Of a DNA stretch of 10,267 bases, positions 1 through 8,235 are shown in pieces. Source of the stretch: Pseudomonadota bacterium (GTDB lineage: Bacteria > Myxococcota_A > Polyangia > Polyangiales > Ga0077539); contig JAEYZO010000046.1 in assembly GCA_023428035.1 (NCBI GenBank), positions 1-10,267 on the forward strand, in the 5' to 3' direction. The notes under the pieces were generated by a model that did no database searches, had not been told where the DNA came from, and saw nothing but the letters and a program-made list of their open reading frames with translations. Positions within the stretch are counted from its first letter, which is position 1. Each line of letters begins with the position of its first letter. Both the position numbers and the translations under genes were made by a program.

Positions 1-1367
1 GCGGTGCCCGCCGCGGCGCGGGTGCCCTCGACGGAGCCGAGGGTGGTCACCGCGCAGGTGGTGCCCGAGGCGCAGACGGTGCGGCCGTTCGAGGGGTCGC
101 AGGCGCCGCCGGCCATGACGACCGCGCGGCAGGTGCTGGTGGCCGCGGTGCCCGAGCACTCGAGGCCCGTGTCGCAGCGGGGCGAGTCGGCGCGGCAGAA
201 GCCGCCCTGCACGCCGAGGGCGGTGCAGACCGCGCGGGTCGGGGCGGCCATGGTGGGCGCCGGGCGGCAGTAGGAGTCGACGCAGGCGTTGGTCGCGCCA
301 GAGGCGTCGCACTCGGCGCCGGACATGACCGCGGTGCGGCAGATGCCGCCCGTGGTGGCGCCCGGGGCGCGCAGGCACGCGAGGCCGGTGTCGCAGAGGT
401 TCATCGCGGGGGCCGGGCGGCAGAGGCCGCCGTCGGTGCCGTCGGTGCGGCAGGTGCCCATGGTGGTGGAGCCGGGGTTGGCGACGCAGCTCGCGCCCTC
501 GGCGCAGACGGTCATCGCGGTGCAGGGCATCCCGACCGCGACGGGGGTGAGGCAGGTGCCCGGGGTCGCGGTGGTGGGGGTCGCGACGGTGCAGCGCAGG
601 CCGGTGTCACAGGCGGGCCCCGCGTCGCCGACGCGGCAGGGCGAGCCCATGGAGCCGGGGACGGTCTCCTGCACGGTGAGCTCGAAGTCACCGGTCTCGG
701 CGCTCTTGGCGTCGGCGCCGAAGCCGCCGACGACGATGAAGACGGTCTGCCCGGCCATCAGCATGCCGGTGGAGGCGGTAGAGAGGTAATCGCTGGTCGC
801 GTCGTCGTTGCAGGCGAGGGTCGGCGCGGTCTCGGAGCAGGTGCCGAGGACGGCGAGGATGGTGTCGAACTGAGCGTCGCCTCGGCTGCCGGGGTTGTCG
901 GTGCTCACCCGGAGGATGCCCGCGGAGCGCATGGTGTAGCGGTACACGACCACGGAGCCCTTCTCGCCGCCGCGGCCGTTGTTCACGCAGTTCATCGGGA
1001 GGTCGCCGAGGGTCATCAGGGCGCCCGAGTCGTTGCTGCCGTTGACGCGGATGATGCCCATCGCGTCGGGGGTCATCGAGGAGAGGTCGGTGGGAGACGC
1101 GCAGGGGTCGTCGGGGTTGGTGTTGCCGCGGTCGGTGATGCCGCCGCGGTCGGTGGTGCCGCCGCGGTCGCCCGACGCGTCCATCGCGCCGCCGCCGTCG
1201 CCCGTGCCGCCGTCCATCGCGCCGCCGGTGTCGCCAGTGCTACCGCGGTCGGTGGTGTTCCCGGCGTCGGTGGTGGGGTTGCCACCGCCACCGCCCGACG
1301 CGCCGCAGGCGACGACGAGCCCGCTCGCGACGAGACCCGCGAGCAACCCACGATTCCACATGGTCAT
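1..1367 (-). CDS. Cysteine-rich lipoprotein with PPC-like domain (C-terminus cut off by window edge)
   Basis: An open frame of 455 codons runs to the window edge without a stop. The start at 1367 has AGAGGA (1373-1378) five bases upstream; a second ATG at 1361 is too far from it. The N-terminus is a lipoprotein signal: one Arg, a hydrophobic stretch, then lipobox VVAC with Cys21, so the protein is probably anchored in the cell envelope. Residues 22-85 are a low-complexity Gly/Asp/Thr linker with repeated TDRG units. Residues about 139-232 resemble the beta-sandwich pre-peptidase C-terminal (PPC) type domain: a VVVYRYT strand, FDTILAV, ACNDD, and a final GDFELTV strand. From about 244 onward come at least five four-cysteine modules plus part of a sixth, roughly 30-40 residues each, often written C-x8-C-DTGL-x-C. 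No catalytic motif is visible. The domain assignment is by eye. Such proteins are common in myxobacteria, and their function is unknown. Confidence 0.85.
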   Translation of the reverse strand, partial: MTMWNRGLLAGLVASGLVVACGASGGGGGNPTTDAGNTTDRGSTGDTGGAMDGGTGDGGGAMDASGDRGGTTDRGGITDRGNTNPDDPCASPTDLSSMTPDAMGIIRVNGSNDSGALMTLGDLPMNCVNNGRGGEKGSVVVYRYTMRSAGILRVSTDNPGSRGDAQFDTILAVLGTCSETAPTLACNDDATSDYLSTASTGMLMAGQTVFIVVGGFGADAKSAETGDFELTVQETVPGSMGSPCRVGDAGPACDTGLRCTVATPTTATPGTCLTPVAVGMPCTAMTVCAEGASCVANPGSTTMGTCRTDGTDGGLCRPAPAMNLCDTGLACLRAPGATTGGICRTAVMSGAECDASGATNACVDSYCRPAPTMAAPTRAVCTALGVQGGFCRADSPRCDTGLECSGTAATSTCRAVVMAGGACDPSNGRTVCASGTTCAVTTLGSVEGTRAAAGT

Positions 1368-1505
1368 TGGTGTCCTCTTTGAACTGGGAGCGAGTTGGGG
1401 GGTACATGTCGCACCCCGCAAGGAACGCGAACACTTCTCACGCCCGTCGCGGCGACGTCAACGCCCCGAGACACTGCGTCGCGGCCTGTCATGAGGACGG
1501 TGAGG

Positions 1506-2651
1506 TCAGATCGGGCGGGGGCACTCGAAGTGCGCGCGGAGGCACTCCATCGGGTCGCGGTAGAGCGACATGCAGTCCGTCCCGTCGCAGGAGCAGCCGC
1601 TCACGCCGACGCAGTCCGAGCCGTTCCAGGCGTAGCCGAAGAAGGCCGCGCAGGCGCCCACGCCGCGAGCGTCCTGCGGCGGGCAGAGGATCGGGACGCC
1701 CGCGTCGACGGAGCCCGCGTCGACGCCGCAGCCGGGATCGATCGCGCAGCCCACGGTGTCGCCGCTGCAGGTGCAGGTGGTGCACGCGTCGATGCGGCAG
1801 GGCACGCCAGGCACGCAGCGCACCCCACGGATGATGCAGAAGCCCGGGCCCGCGTCGGGGGGCACGATCCCGCAGTACCCGCGGTGGGCGTAGGGGCGAC
1901 CGGGGCAGGTCGAACTGCTCATGAACACCGTGCCGTCGCACGCGCAGAAGGGAGCGAGGTCGGCGGTGCAGCCGCCGATCTCCGACCAGGGGCGGCAGGT
2001 CCAGGCCACGCCGCAGCCCGCGGGCCCGTGGCAGAGCGAGTCCGGCGGGCAGTCGGCGGTGCTCATGCAGTACCTCGGGACGGGCCCGGCGTCGACGCAG
2101 GTGCCCGTGCAGCGGAGCTCGCCGTTCGGCGCGCAGAAGCAGGTCGTGCACTCGCTGATGCGGCACGACTGGTTGAAGGGGCAGATCGCGTCGTTGGGCA
2201 GCACGCAGCCCGCGGGGCCTCCGTCGACGGGCGGCGGCCCCTCGCAAGGCCCGCGGTGCAGGTAGGGCCGCGAGGGGCAGGTCGAGCTCGACCTGAAGGT
2301 CACGCCGTCGCAGCCGCAGTGCGGCGCGAGGTCGTCGGTGCAGGGTCGACCGAGCTGCGGCTGACAGGTCCAGGGGATCGCGCAGCCCTCCGGGCCGACG
2401 CACTCCAGCCCGGGGCCGCACTGCGAGGTGCTGGTGCAGGTGCGCGGCGCGTCGACGGGCGGCGGCCGATCCACGGGGGGAAGCGGCGTGTCACCGATCG
2501 GCGGTCGGTCCACCGAGGGGGTGTCGCTCGCGACGGCGTCGGTGCCCCCACCGGCGTCGTCTCCGGGCAGCGGCCCCCCCTGGATCGCCACCGAGCCACA
2601 GCCGCCGAGCAGCACGCCCAGGGCCAGGAACATCCACGTCGTCGTTCTCAT
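1506..2651 (-). CDS. Cysteine-rich lipoprotein with duplicated Kazal-like modules
   Basis: This 381-residue protein starts at the ATG at 2651, which has a perfect AGGAGG (2658-2663) six bases upstream. The frame stays open another 30 codons upstream, but that part lacks a ribosome site and would bury the signal. Residues 1-18 form a lipoprotein signal with lipobox LGGC (Cys18). Residues 20-70 are a Pro/Asp linker with repeated VDRPP units. Residues 72-184 and 195-302 are two copies of one unit, each holding an S-x2-C-x5-LC/EC stretch, an HCGCDG or FCACDG motif followed by SSSTCP-RPY-HRG-C, and an ECTTC/ACTTC part. The CxCDG...C...HRG-C pattern resembles degenerate Kazal protease-inhibitor domains. 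A distinct C-terminal module (about 323-377) contains FGYAWNGSDC and GCSCDGTDC. The protein is probably exported and disulfide-bonded. An inhibitor or binding role is only a guess; I do not recognise a named family for the whole protein. Confidence 0.88.
   Translation of the reverse strand: MRTTTWMFLALGVLLGGCGSVAIQGGPLPGDDAGGGTDAVASDTPSVDRPPIGDTPLPPVDRPPPVDAPRTCTSTSQCGPGLECVGPEGCAIPWTCQPQLGRPCTDDLAPHCGCDGVTFRSSSTCPSRPYLHRGPCEGPPPVDGGPAGCVLPNDAICPFNQSCRISECTTCFCAPNGELRCTGTCVDAGPVPRYCMSTADCPPDSLCHGPAGCGVAWTCRPWSEIGGCTADLAPFCACDGTVFMSSSTCPGRPYAHRGYCGIVPPDAGPGFCIIRGVRCVPGVPCRIDACTTCTCSGDTVGCAIDPGCGVDAGSVDAGVPILCPPQDARGVGACAAFFGYAWNGSDCVGVSGCSCDGTDCMSLYRDPMECLRAHFECPRPI
1746..2438 (-). repeat. Tandem internal duplication inside the lipoprotein gene
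   Basis: The two halves of the cysteine-rich part of the gene at 1506-2651 are copies of each other. Bases 2100-2438 encode residues 72-184 and bases 1746-2069 encode residues 195-302. Matching landmarks in order are WTC, DLAP, C-CDG, SSSTCP, RPY-HRG, CRI and TTC. The cysteine spacing is nearly the same in both, while the loops have diverged, so this is an old intragenic duplication rather than a recent one. Confidence 0.8.
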
Positions 2652-2682
2652 CGCGCACCTCCTGTCGCGGATGGGGTTCAGA

Positions 2683-2701
2683 TGTGTCTCACGCTGACAC
2701 A
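2683..2701. repeat. Inverted repeat upstream of the second lipoprotein gene
   Basis: TGTGTC (2683-2688) and GACACA (2696-2701) are perfect six-base arms around a seven-base centre. The repeat lies 32-50 bases upstream of the lipoprotein ATG at 2651 and 57 bases past the rnhA stop. It could be a regulator site or a small RNA hairpin. No run of T follows on the minus strand, so it does not look like an intrinsic terminator for the isc operon. Confidence 0.35.
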
Positions 2702-2757
2702 ACCCACGCGCCTCGCGACGGTCACGACGGGAACAGAACAAAGTCCGGGCCAGCGGC

Positions 2758-3258
2758 TCAGCCGAAGCGCGCGCGACGACGCGCCTCGGTCTCGATCTTG
2801 AGGCGCTCCGCGGTGGCCATCTGGTCGACCATCTCGTTGTAGTGGTCGCCGTTGTGGGCCTTCACCCAGCGCCAGGTGATGGCGTGGGGCTTCGTCGCGG
2901 CGTGCAGGCGCTCCCAGAGGTCCTGGTTCTTCACGGGCTTCTTCGAGGCCGTGCGCCAGCCGCGCGCGACCCAGGCCGGCAGCCACTCGGTGATGCCGTT
3001 CTTCAGGTACTCGCTGTCGGTGTAGAGCGTGACCTCGCAGGGGCGCTTCAGGGCTTCGAGCGCCGAGATGGCCGCGAGGAGCTCCATGCGGTTGTTCGTG
3101 GTCGAGGGCTCGCCCCCGCTCATGGGGAGCTCCTTGCCGCCGCCGGAGAGGAGCACCGCGGCCCAGCCGCCGGGGCCTCCAGGGTTCGGCTTGGCGCCGC
3201 CGTCGGTGTAGATCGTGACCTTCGGGGGAGGGGCGGTCTTCGCGGGCTCTTCGCTCAC
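2758..3258 (-). CDS. rnhA: Ribonuclease HI
   Basis: This 166-residue enzyme cleaves the RNA strand of RNA-DNA hybrids such as R-loops and Okazaki primers, in the cytoplasm. All the catalytic residues of the type 1 family are present in order: Asp19 in YTDGGAKPNPGGPGGWA, Glu59 in NNRMELLA, Asp81 in YTDSEYL, His135 in VKAHNGD, and Asp145 in NEMVDQMA. Length and layout match E. coli RNase HI (155 residues), with a slightly longer Pro/Lys-rich N-terminus. The start is GTG at 3258; no ATG occurs before Met46, which would remove the first catalytic residue. The ribosome site is weak (GAGG directly before the start). The gene begins 10 bases after the fdx stop and is therefore probably the last gene of the isc transcript, an unusual partner for that pathway. 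Confidence 0.96.
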   Translation of the reverse strand: MSEEPAKTAPPPKVTIYTDGGAKPNPGGPGGWAAVLLSGGGKELPMSGGEPSTTNNRMELLAAISALEALKRPCEVTLYTDSEYLKNGITEWLPAWVARGWRTASKKPVKNQDLWERLHAATKPHAITWRWVKAHNGDHYNEMVDQMATAERLKIETEARRRARFG

Positions 3259-3268
3259 CCTCGCGACG

Positions 3269-3670
3269 CTAGCCCAGGGTGCCGGGCTTCGTCTCGTTCG
3301 CGGCAGCCTTCAGCCGTTCGTCGCGCGCGTGGCGTTCGCGGGGGTGCTCGTTGTACCAGGTCTCGTAGCTCTCCCGGGTGATGTCGACCTCGATGAAGCC
3401 GTCGCGCTCGATGCGCGACTGACACCCGAGGCGAGAGCTCGACACCACGTCGAAGGCCTTGTCGAGGATGTCTTCCTCCTCGTCCTCGGCCGCGGAGAGG
3501 AGGTCGGCGCCCTGCTTCACGTGCACGTGGCAGGTCGAGCAGGCGCACACGCCGCCGCAGGCCGAGCCCTCGGGCGCGCCCGCGATCTGCGACGCTTCGA
3601 GGAGAGACTTCCCGATCGGCACCTCGGCCTCGACGGTGCCGTCAGCGCTGTGAAAACGGACCCTGGGCAT
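3269..3670 (-). CDS. fdx: ISC-type [2Fe-2S] ferredoxin
   Basis: This 133-residue protein is an adrenodoxin-type ferredoxin that supplies electrons for cluster assembly on IscU. The four cluster ligands are Cys38, Cys44, Cys47 and Cys83 (C-x5-C-x2-C-x35-C), and the extra Cys42 matches the non-ligand cysteine seen in E. coli Fdx. The surrounding ACGGVCACSTCHVHV, the acidic EDEEEDILDKA segment and SRLGCQSRI are typical of the ISC subgroup rather than plant-type ferredoxins. The start at 3670 has an AGGAGG-like site inside the end of hscA and lies four bases after the hscA stop. Compared with E. coli Fdx (111 residues) the protein has a charged C-terminal tail of about 30 residues after EVDITRESYE. 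Confidence 0.96.
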   Translation of the reverse strand: MPRVRFHSADGTVEAEVPIGKSLLEASQIAGAPEGSACGGVCACSTCHVHVKQGADLLSAAEDEEEDILDKAFDVVSSSRLGCQSRIERDGFIEVDITRESYETWYNEHPRERHARDERLKAAANETKPGTLG

Positions 3671-3674
3671 CGCG

Positions 3675-5578
<1,904 letters not shown>

Positions 5579-5582
<4 letters not shown>

Positions 5583-6115
5583 GGCGTGCCGTCGGTGTCC
5601 TCTGAGGCGTCGGCCTCTTCGAGGAAGCGCCCGAGGTACTTCAGCGACACCACCGCGTCGCGGGCGCGGGGGAGCGCGTCGGGCGCTGGGGGGTCGGTCG
5701 AGAAGACCTCGGCGAGGAGCGCGTGAGCCGCGTCGACGCGGGACTGCACCCTGGCGCGCAGGGGGGCCACGCGCTCGGGGTGGCCCTTGGCGTCGTCGAG
5801 GGCCTCGCGGAGTTCCATGATGTCCATGAGGAGCGCGGCGGGGGCGCGGTCGCCGTCTTCGATGGTCACGCCGTTGAGCCGCAGGAGCGCCGTCGCGCGG
5901 GCGAGCGGGTCACGCAGCGCGCGCCAGGCGTCGTTCACGGCCACGGCGCGCTCCAGCGCGACGCGGCGCTCGGCCGGGGCGGCGTTGACGTAGCGGTCAG
6001 GGTGCAGCGCGCGGGAGAGGTCGCGGTGTCGCTGCTCGACCTCCTTGCGGGGGAGGTCGAAGCGGCGCGGCACGCCCAGCGTCGCGAAGGGGTCGTCCAC
6101 GGTAGCGTCGTTCAA
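5579..6115 (-). CDS. hscB: Fe-S assembly J-domain co-chaperone HscB
   Basis: This 178-residue protein delivers IscU to HscA and stimulates its ATPase. The N-terminal J domain carries the HPD motif at 38-40 within LSRALHPDRY, followed by VNDAWRALRDPLARATALLRLNG, a segment typical of HscB. The C-terminal three-helix part contains LLMDIMELREAL (95-106), the IscU-binding region of the family. Length fits E. coli HscB (171). The start is uncertain: there is no ATG at the 5' end. The frame offers TTG at 6115, 22 bases after the iscA stop, or GTG at 6100. Neither has a purine-rich ribosome site, and both leave the J domain whole. Its stop overlaps the hscA start. Confidence 0.93.
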
Positions 6116-6137
6116 TGAGTGGGGGGAGGGCGCGCGG

Positions 6138-6518
6138 TCAGACGCCGAAGCTCGACCCGCAGCCGCAGCCCGCGGCCTCGTTGGGGTTCACGAACTTGAA
6201 GCCGTGCGCCATGAGCTTCACCTCGTAGTCGAGGGTGGTCCCGTTGAGGAACACCAGCGACTTCGGGTCGACCACGACGCGCAGCCCGTCGAACTCGAAG
6301 ACCTTGTCCCTCGCGGCGGGCGCGTCGGCGAACTCGATCACGTACGAGAAGCCCGAGCACCCGCCGCCCTTCACCCCGAGCCGCAGCGCCGCGTCGGGCG
6401 TGCCCCGCTTCGCCAGCGCCTCGCGCGCCTTGGCGACGGCCCTCGGCGTCACGGAGATCGACATCTCGACCTTCGCGGGCGCCTCGGGCGAGGGCTGCGA
6501 CTCGGTGGCGGCGTTCAC
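6138..6518 (-). CDS. iscA: A-type iron-sulfur carrier protein IscA
   Basis: This 126-residue A-type carrier receives or delivers Fe-S clusters or iron during maturation of target proteins. The three conserved ligands are present: Cys54 in GVKGGGCSGFSY, and Cys118 and Cys120 in the C-terminal GCGCGSSF. The start is taken as the GTG at 6518, which overlaps the iscU stop (GTGA) and has GAGGAGG four bases upstream. This gives a Pro/Ala/Glu-rich N-terminal extension of 18 residues before the family's usual MSISVTPRAV start. The ATG at 6464 is the alternative and would give 108 residues, close to E. coli IscA (107), but its ribosome site is poor. Position between iscU and hscB supports IscA over ErpA or SufA. 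Confidence 0.94.
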   Translation of the reverse strand: MNAATESQPSPEAPAKVEMSISVTPRAVAKAREALAKRGTPDAALRLGVKGGGCSGFSYVIEFADAPAARDKVFEFDGLRVVVDPKSLVFLNGTTLDYEVKLMAHGFKFVNPNEAAGCGCGSSFGV

Positions 6519-6916
6519 TTGGCCTCCTCGCGGCGCTTCGACTGCTTCTGGCGAAAATCCTCGATGGCGCTCTTGATCGCGTCCTCGGCGAGCACCGAGC
6601 AGTGGATCTTCACCGGCGGCAGGTTCAGCTCCTCGACGATGTCGGTGTTGCGGATCCTCTCGGCCTCCTCGAGGGTGCGGCCCTTGAGCCACTCCGTCGC
6701 GAGGGAGGAGCTCGCGATGGCCGAGCCGCAGCCGAAGGTCTTGAAGCGCGCGTCTTCGATCACGCCGCCGTCGCCGACCTTGATCTGCAGCCGCATCACG
6801 TCTCCGCACGCCGGCGCGCCGACCAGGCCAGTGCCGACGTTGGGGTCTTCCTTGTCCAGGGTGCCGACGTTGCGCGGGTTCTCCGCGTGGTCGATGACCT
6901 TCTCGCTGTACGCCAT
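6515..6916 (-). CDS. iscU: Fe-S cluster assembly scaffold IscU
   Basis: This 133-residue scaffold is where new [2Fe-2S] clusters form from IscS sulfur. All the key residues are visible: Cys37 and Asp39 in GAPACGDVMRL, Cys63 in FKTFGCGSAIASSS, and His105-Cys106 in KIHCSVLAEDAI. The LPPVK motif at 99-103 is the HscA recognition site, matching the hscA and hscB genes downstream. The ATG at 6916 has GGAGAA six bases upstream. A 72-base gap holding a strong hairpin separates it from iscS, the longest gap in the operon. Confidence 0.98.
   Translation of the reverse strand: MAYSEKVIDHAENPRNVGTLDKEDPNVGTGLVGAPACGDVMRLQIKVGDGGVIEDARFKTFGCGSAIASSSLATEWLKGRTLEEAERIRNTDIVEELNLPPVKIHCSVLAEDAIKSAIEDFRQKQSKRREEAK
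6523..6529 (-). promoter_or_regulatory. Ribosome binding site deciding the iscA start
   Basis: GAGGAGG inside the last codons of iscU lies four bases before the GTG at 6518. It is far stronger than anything before the in-frame ATG at 6464, and is the reason for choosing the longer IscA with its N-terminal extension. Confidence 0.6.
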
Positions 6917-6943
6917 GACTTCTTCTCCGATGACTTCAGTGGT

Positions 6944-6991
6944 TGAGCCGCTCGACCCGTCGCGGCGTGGTCACGCCGCGTGCCGGGCTCA
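6944..6991 (-). repeat. Strong nested hairpin between iscS and iscU
   Basis: CGCGGCGTG (6961-6969) and CACGCCGCG (6972-6980) are perfect nine-base arms that meet almost at the centre. In RNA this would close as a stem of about eight pairs with a four-base loop. An outer six-base pair, TGAGCC (6944-6949) with GGCTCA (6986-6991), could extend it, and that outer arm includes the iscS stop codon. No T-run follows on the minus strand, so it is not a standard terminator. It could stabilise or separate the iscS and iscU parts of the transcript. Confidence 0.6.
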
Positions 6992-8218
6992 GTGGGCCAC
7001 CCACGCGATGCTCTTGAGGTCGATGCCTTCCTTCGCCATCTCGTAGAGCGGCGAGAGGTCCCGTAGCTTCTTCACCCGGTCGATCACCAGCGAGGCCACG
7101 TAGTCGACCTCCTCGTCGGTGGTGAACCTCCCGAGCCCGAAGCGGATGCTCGTGTGCGCGAGCTCCTCGTCGACGCCGATCGCGCGCAGCACGTACGAGG
7201 GCTCCAGCGACGCGCTGGTGCACGCGCTGCCCGACGACACGGCCACGTCCTTGATCTGCATCATCAGCCCCTCGCCCTCGACGTAGGCGAAGGAGACGTT
7301 GAGGTTGTTCGGCAGCCGCCGGCCCTCGCCCCACGCCCCGTTGAGGTACACGTGGTCGAGCTCGGCGAAGAGCCGGTCCTTCAGCCGGTCGCGCTGCCGG
7401 GCGAGGCGCGCGGCCTCGTCGCGCCACTCCGCCGTGAGGATCGCGCAGGCCTTACCGAAGCCCACGATGGAGGGCACGTTGAGCGTGCCCGAGCGCATCC
7501 CCCGCTCGTGGCCGCCGCCGTCGATCTGCGCCGTGAGGCGCACCCGCGGCTTCGAGCGCCGCACGTAGAGCGCGCCGACGCCCTTGGGGCCGTAGATCTT
7601 GTGCGCGGTCACCGACGCGAGGTCGACGCCCATCGCCTCGACGTCGAACTCGGTCTTGCCGATGCCCTGCACCGCGTCGCAGTGAAAGAGCACCCCGCGC
7701 TCCTTGCAGGCCTTGGCGATCTCGGCGATCGGCTGGATCGTGCCGATCTCGTTGTTGGCGAGCATCACCGACGCGAGGATGGTCTTGTCGGTGATCGCCG
7801 CGCGCACCGACTCGGCGCTGACCGCGCCCTCCTTGTCGACGTCGAGGTAGGTGACCTCGTAGCCCTGCTTCTCGAGGCGCTTGCAGGTGTCGAGCACGGC
7901 CTTGTGCTCGATCTTCGTCGTGATGATGTGGTTGCCCTTGTCCCGGTAGAACTCCGCGACGCCCTTGATGGCGAGGTTGTCGCTCTCGCTCGCGCCGGAG
8001 GTGAACACCACCTCTTCGGGCTTGTGGGCGCCGATGAGGGTGGCGACCTGCTCGCGGGCGTAGGAGACGGCCTCTTCGCCAGCCCAGCCGAAGGCGTGGG
8101 AGCGCGAGGCCGCGTTGCCGAAGCGCTCGGTGAAGTACGGGAGCATCGCCTCGAGCACGCGCGGGTCGACCGGCGTGGTGGCGTGGTAGTCCATGTAGAT
8201 CGGCAGCTTGGGCGCCAT
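6989..8218 (-). CDS. iscS: Cysteine desulfurase IscS
   Basis: This 409-residue PLP enzyme converts cysteine to alanine and passes the sulfur to IscU. The cofactor lysine is Lys207 in SVTAHKIYGPKGVG, preceded by HCDAVQGIGK. The catalytic cysteine is Cys333 in VSSGSACTSASLEPSYVLRA, the long mobile loop of group I desulfurases (IscS/NifS) and not the short SufS loop. The C-terminal SPLYEMAKEGIDLKSIAWV matches the IscU-docking end of E. coli IscS. Together with iscU next door this favours IscS over NifS. The start is the ATG at 8218, with AGAGGAA about five bases upstream. The frame extends upstream to 8284, but that would overlap the regulator gene and add a Pro/Arg-rich piece foreign to the family. 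It begins 17 bases after the regulator's stop. Confidence 0.97.
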   Translation of the reverse strand: MAPKLPIYMDYHATTPVDPRVLEAMLPYFTERFGNAASRSHAFGWAGEEAVSYAREQVATLIGAHKPEEVVFTSGASESDNLAIKGVAEFYRDKGNHIITTKIEHKAVLDTCKRLEKQGYEVTYLDVDKEGAVSAESVRAAITDKTILASVMLANNEIGTIQPIAEIAKACKERGVLFHCDAVQGIGKTEFDVEAMGVDLASVTAHKIYGPKGVGALYVRRSKPRVRLTAQIDGGGHERGMRSGTLNVPSIVGFGKACAILTAEWRDEAARLARQRDRLKDRLFAELDHVYLNGAWGEGRRLPNNLNVSFAYVEGEGLMMQIKDVAVSSGSACTSASLEPSYVLRAIGVDEELAHTSIRFGLGRFTTDEEVDYVASLVIDRVKKLRDLSPLYEMAKEGIDLKSIAWVAH

Positions 8219-8235
8219 GTCGTTCCTCTGTTCGG

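Noticed and set aside
1445..1457. Palindrome CGTCGC-G-GCGACG between the two lipoprotein genes
   Set aside because: The arms are nearly adjacent, so no stable RNA loop can form, and such CG-rich palindromes are expected by chance here. No T-run is present, so it is not a terminator for the gene ending at 1506.
1433..1461. TTGACG (1461-1456, minus strand) as the -35 box of the first lipoprotein gene
   Set aside because: The hexamer 17 bases downstream (AGAAGT) is a poor -10 box and other spacings are no better, so I do not call a promoter.
2652..2757. Intrinsic terminator for the isc-rnhA transcript
   Set aside because: The only clear inverted repeat (2683-2701) has a weak stem and no following T-run on the minus strand. 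Termination may be Rho-dependent or the transcript may continue.
1395..2801. Long open frame on the plus strand opposite the second lipoprotein gene
   Set aside because: It is an Arg/Ala/Gly-rich antisense frame of the kind that GC-rich codon use creates. It has no recognisable domain, and the minus-strand frame has a lipoprotein signal, ribosome site and ordered cysteine motifs.
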